A model generated the notes under the pieces. The model made no database searches. It worked only from the letters and a program-made list of their open reading frames with translations, and was not told the DNA's origin. From Clarkia xantiana subsp. parviflora (lineage: Eukaryota > Streptophyta > Magnoliopsida > Myrtales > Onagraceae): a stretch of 64,000 nucleotides of DNA. The stretch covers positions 21,416,452 through 21,480,451 of the forward strand of contig JAPTYO010000002.1 of assembly GCA_036873135.1 (NCBI GenBank), read 5' to 3'. This document shows positions 57,868-64,000 of this stretch, piece after piece; within the stretch, counting starts at the first letter, position 1; each line of letters starts with the position of its first letter. Both the position numbers and the translations under genes were made by a program.

Positions 57868-59535
57868 ACAGTCCCGGAATTATAGGAAAGATGTTTATGC
57901 AATTTTTGAATTTTGTTTTAATTATCGGTTTGAATGATCGGTTATTAATTGTGTCGGGTTCAAAACGGGTAAAACCCGGAAATAACAGCAGTACTTATTT
58001 TTTTAATAGAGTTTAACACCGGTCTGTACATTAGATGTATTTTAGGCAAATGTGTAGAAGAAAGAACGAAGGAAGTCGTCCATGGAACTTTGTTTAGCTG
58101 ATTCAATCAACATTGCTTACTGCCATCTATCGCTTCATTCCCGTGAGTTGATTCAAATTCGAACGTGATTAGGGCGGTACAATCGTTTAATTGAAATTGC
58201 TCAACTGAGTTTTGCTTGATTTCGATATTTCAGCAAATCAGAAGTTTTATTTTTCTTTCATCTTCTTGGCTGTTCTTAGAGCTAAAGTCAAGTAGTTCAA
58301 GGTTTTTTTTATTTATTTGTAATCGGAATGTGCAATTAGGGGTTGGGTTCTAGGTTATTATCAATATTTAGCTGCAGGCATTAATGAAGTCACTGGTGCT
58401 TAAGTATATCTTGGTGACTAAGTATGGTGAGGACAATGTGTAAGTGTGCCTAACTAGGAACCAGCGAGCTACTGCTTGTATAGTCAGCTAATTATGCAGT
58501 ACTTTACTTTCAAACCCATTAAAATGATAACTCCTGACCTTGTAAACAGGATATATAGTCAATTTCTTTACACTCTCCTAACATATGTTGATTTCCACAA
58601 AATTCCTTCTTCACTTTCTTCTTCTACCTCATCCTATTTGAAGTTCCTTTAAATTGAATGCTTTGTTTTGTTAATAAGTACACTTCTGTTATATAAGTTG
58701 AGGATTTCTCTAACTAAGCTACAATGAATCCTATCAATATAATGTGAAGACAACCGTTACACTCAGGATTGGGTCTGTATGGACTGTACATGATGGAGGA
58801 TATCATCAAGCACCAAAACTGTGTTATATATTTGCATAGTCAGTTGCAAGAGATTAACAATACATAACTAACTCTGAGTAATTAACGAATCAGAGTAATA
58901 GTTACAAGAATATATGAGACAAATATTATGTTATTCACATTCTAAACCACCAAGGCGAAGATTGCTGCACAAGGAATTGGTCTAAGAGACCATGAGCACC
59001 TGTAAGGTGTCAACTTGGAAATAAGTAGTAATGTCTGTGTAATTTGTAATGAAGTAAAACAGATTCTCCATAAAACAAAAGCTGAAGTGAAATGTAGGAC
59101 ACTTTGCTTACTAGAGTTTGATAGGATATACAAAAATTAATGAATTCTCGTCATAGGTTGTCTGGACCTTTACTTCATCAGCCCAAAACGTAATTCAAAG
59201 GAACAAAAGTTTTTTTTAACAAAATTGATAACCAACGGATAAAAGAGGGGCACTTTCAGTTCTCTTTATCTATTTAGGGCTATCGTGCTACGATGGTTCT
59301 GTAATCTACCGATGTTAATTGTTTCTGTTCCAAAAATAAAGCCGGGTGGTGAAATTCGGGTAACCGCTTCAATTTTAGACAGATCCGTATTTAATTATTT
59401 AATTTTTTTTATTTCCAAAAGTATGGCTGCTCCTTAGCAAGTTCCATATAGATATCGATAGTGGCAATGCACTTATAATTTATATCATACATAGCATGAC
59501 CGCTTTCTTAATTTAACGGAAAAATTAACGTTGTT
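57868..59535. other. Intergenic with two weak exon-like segments
   Basis: On plus, ATG at 58082 opens MELCLADSINIAYCHLSLHS and runs into GTGAGTTG, a good splice donor. At about 58376-58440 another segment (TTGCAG-like acceptor context, then SLVLKYILVTKYGEDNV and GTAAGTG) looks like an internal exon. I recognise neither and cannot join them. They may be remnants of a host gene. The rest is non-coding. Confidence 0.25.
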
Positions 59536-59543
59536 AAAATATA

Positions 59544-60288
59544 GGGTTAATAGGTCTTTTGGTACAACGTGTTTGACGATTTTTTACTTTTGGTGCAACA
59601 TTTTTTTTGTATACTATTGGTGCTATACGTTTACAATTTGTACCACTTTTGGTGCATCCGTTAGTTGACCGTTAAATAGTCACGTGACTTTCACATGCCT
59701 ATCCCCAATTTTTTTTTTTTTTTTTCAGTTTAGTCCTCAAATTTATTGTCCTTACTTTTTATTTTTGCAACTTAGCCCCTAAACATTTTAACCACACCCA
59801 AATTGACCTAGCCATGGTCCGACCCATGGCTTGGTCGAACCATGGCTAGGGTCGCGGACCTGGGCGACCTTAACCATGGTCCGACATAGCCATGGGTCGG
59901 ACCATGGCTAGGTCAATTTAGCCTTAGGGTCCAATTGGGTCAATTTTACCGTAATGCTAAATTGACATACCCATGTTTCGACCTATGGCTAGGTCGGACC
60001 AATACTAGATTGATTTAAGCCTAGGGTGCGGTTGAAAATGTTTAGGGGCTAAATTGTAAAAATAAAAAGCTAGGACAATAAATTTGAGGACTAAACTGAA
60101 AACAAAATAGAAATTTGGAGCTAGGCATGTACAAGTCACGTGACTATTTAACGGTCAAACTAATGGTCAATTAACGGATACACTAAAAGTGGTACAAATT
60201 GCAAATGTATTGCACCAAAAGTATAAAAAAAAAAGTGTTGCACCAAAACCAAAAGCAAAAAATGTAAAAAAAGAAAACCTATTAACCC
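59544..60288. mobile_element. Foldback MULE-type MITE, 745 bp, 9-bp target duplication
   Basis: Perfect TAAAATATA flanks (59535-59543 and 60289-60297). The arms start GGGTTAATAGGTCTTTTGGT and, reverse-complemented, GGGTTAATAGGTTTTCTTTT, and share TTTTGGTGCA and GTTAAATAGTCACGTGACT. The centre holds repeated CCATGGTCCGACC and GGTCGGACCATGG words. It is the intact relative of the 4241-5241 element. Confidence 0.9.
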
Positions 60289-60344
60289 TAAAATATATAA
60301 CAACAAGTGTTTGTTAATGCAATTAGTTTGCTTTTATGGTAGAT

Positions 60345-61094
60345 TGAGAAATTATTAGTTGGACCCAGTCCGCCACATCTGCGTATGGACCAACCAATGA
60401 ATGAGCGACACGTAATAAATGTATAATAAATCAATAACTTTGAATAACATGTGATTACAACCTATTAATTTCTCATTAATTAATCATACTTCATTTTTTT
60501 TCTTAAAACAATAATTTCTTTTGATAAATAAAAATATTTTTCTAATATACAAATATATAACGTGTCTCTAGTTTCTATTTTATTTTTCTAAAACACTATT
60601 GGACATGGTGAACCCTAGAGGGTAACTATCAATTTGCCCTCTAGGGTTCACCATGTCCAATTAGGTTTTAGAAAAAAAAACCACAAAATAATGACACTTG
60701 TATTATATTTGTATATCAAAAAAATATTTTTTCATATATAAAATATAATACAAGTGTGGTATTTTTTTTCTAAAACCCTATTGGACATGGTGAACCCTAG
60801 AGGGCAAATTGACATTTATCCTCTAGGGTTCACCATGTCCAATAGTGTTTTAGAAAAAAAAATACGAAACTAGAGACACGTTATATATTTGTATATTAGA
60901 AAATTATTTTTATTTATTAAAAGAAATTGTTGTTTGAGGAAAAAAATAAAGTATGATTAATTATGAGAAATTAATAGGTTGTAATCACATGTTACTCAAA
61001 GTTATTGATTTATTATACATTTATTACGTGTCGCTCATTCATTGGTTGGTCCATACGCTGATGTGACGGACTGGGTCCAACTAATAATTTCTCA
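60345..61094. mobile_element. 750-bp nested palindromic element
   Basis: The arms start TGAGAAATTATTAGTTGGAC on both ends, read inward, and stay nearly identical for over 200 bp. GGTAGAT flanks both sides (60338-60344 and 61095-61101; 8 bp if the next T is counted), which suggests a hAT-like or related transposase. Within the arms lie four copies of a CTATTGGACATGGTGAACCC module in alternating orientation (about 60594, 60627, 60778 and 60818), so each arm is itself a hairpin. Confidence 0.85.
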
Positions 61095-61101
61095 GGTAGA
61101 T

Positions 61102-61625
61102 TTGTAAATATAGTCTATTTCTACCATTATGACGTGTCTTACTTGGCAGATGTTGATTAGCTCCCATAATCATTATATTTTGGTGCGTTTTGCAGCAGAA
61201 TTTGTTGTATGGACATTTATCATTTAAAATTAAATTAAAACATAACAAAAGACGAAGATTTATCCAACTGGTGCCAACGTTCCCATTTCCAGCCACGAAA
61301 CGACAAGAACTCATTCTGTGTTTGTAGATTCATGACCTGTCCACCTCAAACTCAAAAAAAACTATAATAAAAAAAATAAAACTAAAAGTTGATCTTTTAT
61401 TATTCTTATTAATTTATTTAACATTAAAAAAGTGTTTGTTAAGTTCAGGTTAGAGTTTTAGAGCACTTCAATCGGCAAATATGTAAGGACATTTTACCTA
61501 TGTGGAAGAGAGAGTGAATGACATTTTATGTCTTACCACTACTTGTCCTTATATAAACATTTTCTCTTTCGTCTAAGTTGTCCTAAGGACATTTGTGTTT
61601 TCAAAATAAAAAATTAATTTATTTA
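61102..61625. other. Intergenic, no gene seen
   Basis: AT-rich, without a supported feature. Confidence 0.4.
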
Positions 61626-62679
61626 TGTTGGACGTGGGCTTTGCCAACCGGCCCATTATGGGATTGAATGGCAAATTGTACTGCCAACATATTTCTTGCT
61701 TTAAGCAAGTACCACACCGGCCAATTCATGTTGTTTTGGCTAGTATATATGTGGTGTGACTTGTTATAGTGTTAACAAATTACTACATGAGAGGCTCTCT
61801 CCACGCGCGCAGGGGGGTGCAGTCGAGTGGATCGAATACCCACCCCGGTAAGCTTGGCTTGTGTGCGTGCCCGCGACGTGCGTACACGAATGTCGGTCCG
61901 GAAAGCTAGCCTTGCGCGAGTCCGGTTTTGCTAAACCGAACTGTGGTCTGTCCATTTGGACAGAATATATTTCGAGATTAATATGATGTAATTAATAAGT
62001 CCATTTTTGGACAGAATATATGTCGAAAATATTCTACATTCAACACACCAATCTGAAATATCCCTCTCATATCACTTCTGCTCTCTCTTCTTCTTTAATT
62101 CCTGCAATCTGCGAGTCTGCTGTCAGGTGGTTCATATTGGTGTTTTCTTCTAATCTGTTTGCTTAACTGTTATTTATTTACTCTGCCGTCGTCGTCGGCA
62201 TCTCTTTTACAAATCCTGTTGTGTTCAGGTATTGAGTTCGGTTCGGTCAAGCGTGTTTCGTGCTTAACACGATTTGAAGACACTGTTGAATCCTGGGAGG
62301 TGATCGCCCCGTGTTTAAACTCCTTTGCATAACCCGAGGGTGGAGTGGGGCGAAATTGCCTTAAGGAGACTGTGATCAGCACGGGTCTCAGTATTAAAAA
62401 TCACGTTTTCGTCTTTCTCGATTTTATGTGTAATTTCGGAGTTGTTAATATCTTGCATGATAATTCGGTATGGTTATATGTAAGAACTCGAAATTTGACT
62501 ATTTACATTTAGTCCCTGAAGTTTCAAATATTGCAAATTGATCCCTCATCTTTTTGTGTTTTGCAGTTTGACCCTGATATTTGCCAACAGTCTTAAGGCA
62601 AATTCGTTGTTGATTATCAGGGTTGTTGTTGGATCTTAATTTTGAAACTAACGTTGTTGTTTATCTGCTGTCAGGTAAT

Positions 62680-63756
62680 ATGGATCCAAACAACAACACT
62701 TATGTTCTCTTCTCTAGCGAGATGATTCTCGAGACGGAAGTGCCGAATCAGGGAACTGGAGGTGTACCTCCACCGACAACTGCTGTCAACACTACTACTG
62801 TCACCACAACCGCTGCTGTATGCACCGGACTAAATTTGCTTCCAGGCGGTGGTTTCAACTTTGCTGCTCCAGGTGCTAGTTCATCTCAAACTGTTCCTAA
62901 TCTCGGATTCGGGAACTTTGCTGGAGCACCATTGGCCGGAGGAGTGGCCATGCCCCGTATTTTAACTGCCCCGGTGGAGAAACCAGAAAAGTTTGACGGG
63001 ACGAACTTCAAGATATGGAGTGAGAAGATGAAGTATTACATCACCTTTCATAGCATGGAGAGATTCCTGACAGAAATGCCCCCACCAATTGTCTCAGATG
63101 ATGCCACATCCTTCCTGGCGTTGGAGGCGTGGAAGCATTCGGACTACCTATGCAGGAACGCTATCATGAGCTGTCTTACCGACCCGCTGTATCATGTCTA
63201 CAGCAGGACGACGTCTTCAAGGGAGCTGTGGACGTCCATTAATTCAAAATACGAGTCGGAGGATGCTGGAAGGAAGAAATTCCTTGTTAGTAAACTATTT
63301 GATTTTAAAATGGTTGATAACAAATCTGTGATGCAGCAGGTGAACGCGCTCTTAAGTCTGCTTCAGGAGATCCATGATGCGCAGATGGCTTTTACTGAGT
63401 CATTCAAGGCGGCTGTGATTATGGAGAAGCTTCCCCCCAGCTGGGATTGGTTCAAGGGCTATCTGAAGCATAATACAAAGGAGATGCCGGTGTCAGAGGT
63501 GGTCAGCAGGATCGCCACCCAGGAGGGTCTCCAGAAGAATGCCCAGGGAAATCCGGTCAGACCAATGAGGACGATCAACACGGCCAAGGCCAATGTGGTG
63601 GAGCACAACCAGGGCCCAAGCAAGCAGGGTTCTCGTGGAAGAGGAAAGAAGCCGCAAGACAAGGGGGTCAACCTAGGTCTGAAAGGCGGTATTTCCAAGA
63701 AATCCAAAGGCGGCCAATCTTCTAAGGGAGGACAAGGGACCTCGAGGAGGACCTGA
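62680..63756 (+). CDS. copia Gag polyprotein N-terminal part, frameshifted before protease
   Basis: I take ATG at 62680 (MDPNNNTYVLFSSEM), giving 358 residues; the upstream in-frame ATG at 62623 lies in leader sequence. A T/G-rich N-terminus is followed by EKPEKFDGTNFKIWSEKMKY (about residues 102-121), LTDPLYHVYSRTTSSRELWT, KFLVSKLFDFKMVDNKSVM and KLPPSWDWFKGYLKHNTKEM. These are typical of the UBN2/copia gag region. The tail is basic (GRGKKPQDK, KKSKGGQSSKGG). I see no CCHC zinc knuckle where one is expected. The frame stops at 63754-63756, one base out of step with the protease frame that follows. Confidence 0.85.
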   Translation: MDPNNNTYVLFSSEMILETEVPNQGTGGVPPPTTAVNTTTVTTTAAVCTGLNLLPGGGFNFAAPGASSSQTVPNLGFGNFAGAPLAGGVAMPRILTAPVEKPEKFDGTNFKIWSEKMKYYITFHSMERFLTEMPPPIVSDDATSFLALEAWKHSDYLCRNAIMSCLTDPLYHVYSRTTSSRELWTSINSKYESEDAGRKKFLVSKLFDFKMVDNKSVMQQVNALLSLLQEIHDAQMAFTESFKAAVIMEKLPPSWDWFKGYLKHNTKEMPVSEVVSRIATQEGLQKNAQGNPVRPMRTINTAKANVVEHNQGPSKQGSRGRGKKPQDKGVNLGLKGGISKKSKGGQSSKGGQGTSRRT

Positions 63757-64000
63757 ACTTGATCGCGGTGGTGTCAGAGATCAATATGGCTGATTCCAAC
63801 CCCAAGGAGTGGTGGGTGGACACTGGCGCCACTAAGCATGTCTGCTCGAACAAGGCGGTGTTCTCAAGCTTGGAGGAGGTGGATACCGGAGAATCCCTGT
63901 TCATGGGAAACTCTGCCTCATCGACGATTAAAGGCAGAGGAACGGTGGTGTTGAAGATGACTTCTGGCAAGGACGTTACCCTCATGATTGTGCTGTATGT
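63740..64000 (+). pseudogene. copia protease, partial, in a shifted frame
   Basis: In the +1 frame the sequence reads DLNLIAVVSEINMADSNPKE, then WWVDTGATKHVCSNKAVFSS, the copia protease active site (DTGAT). It stays open to the window edge through FMGNSASSTIKGRGTVVLK. The overlap with gag near 63740-63756 marks either a one-base mutation or, less likely, a programmed shift. Confidence 0.8.

Larger units (their letters stand above)
61626..64000 (+). mobile_element. Ty1/copia retrotransposon, 5' part (runs off the right edge)
   Basis: A probable LTR start TGTTGGACGTGGG at 61626 leads to a TATATATG box near 61746, an untranslated leader, then gag (62680-63756) and the protease start (to 64000). 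I cannot place the LTR end or the primer binding site. GTCTGCTGTCAG at about 62116 and ATCTGCTGTCAG at about 62663 are similar words that could mark a spliced leader. GC-rich sequence at 61795-61930 contrasts with the flanks. Confidence 0.75.

Overview
This window looks like nuclear DNA of a flowering plant, most likely a eudicot. The evidence is GT-AG introns, a BTB/POB1-family first exon, an At5g41620-type gene, a miR159-family hairpin whose mature sequence matches (from memory) a variant known in eudicots, and Ty1/copia, Ty3/gypsy, TRIM, SINE and MITE elements that sit inside one another. It is AT-rich and poor in genes. Long simple A/T runs and transposon debris make up most of the space between genes.

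Layout. 1-352: first exon (minus strand) of a BTB/POZ gene of the POB1/LRB type; the rest lies left of the window. 1.3-7.1 kb: a Tourist-like MITE (TTA target duplication), a foldback element with a Tourist-like MITE nested in it, and a second foldback element with a 9-bp target duplication. 7.6-9.2 kb: a 1.6-kb non-autonomous LTR retrotransposon carrying a Ty3/gypsy gag-pol scrap. 11.2 kb: a SINE with a 14-bp target duplication. 13.28-13.51 kb: a miR159/319-type hairpin on the minus strand. 14.9-18.6 kb: nested MITEs and two foldback elements. 19.1-25.5 kb: a decayed Ty1/copia element split by two hAT-like MITEs. 26.26-29.22 kb: the one apparently intact protein gene, four exons on the minus strand, for a coiled-coil protein of the uncharacterised At5g41620-like family. 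30.7-34.2 kb: an unclassified repeat and two adjacent foldback elements. 35.3-37.8 kb: a composite whose two ends are inverted TRIM-like LTR ends around a copia fragment, flanked by one CGAAT target duplication.

39.1-52.0 kb: a decayed copy of a PWWP-family (PDP-type) gene, intronless in what remains and lacking the PWWP domain itself, split by a young 10.4-kb LTR retrotransposon (40998-51428, target duplication GGAGG). That retrotransposon encodes gag plus a retropepsin-like domain but no recognisable reverse transcriptase or integrase, and its long non-coding part carries several tandem arrays. 52.1-54.6 kb: a tandem duplication of the pseudogene's upstream flank. One copy has gained two MITEs; the other preserves the empty sites. 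55.7-61.1 kb: more hAT-like and foldback elements, including a 750-bp nested palindrome. 61.6-64.0 kb: the 5' part of another Ty1/copia element running off the right edge.

The real host content is thus the POB1-like exon, the miR159 hairpin, the At5g41620-like gene and the dead PWWP-family gene. They show no operon-like or pathway link. The most interesting parts are the miR159 locus, the inverted TRIM/copia composite, the gag-only retrotransposon with its arrays, the set of 9-bp-duplication foldback elements, and the empty-site paralogue that dates and proves two MITE insertions. All family names come from reading the sequence; no database search was run.
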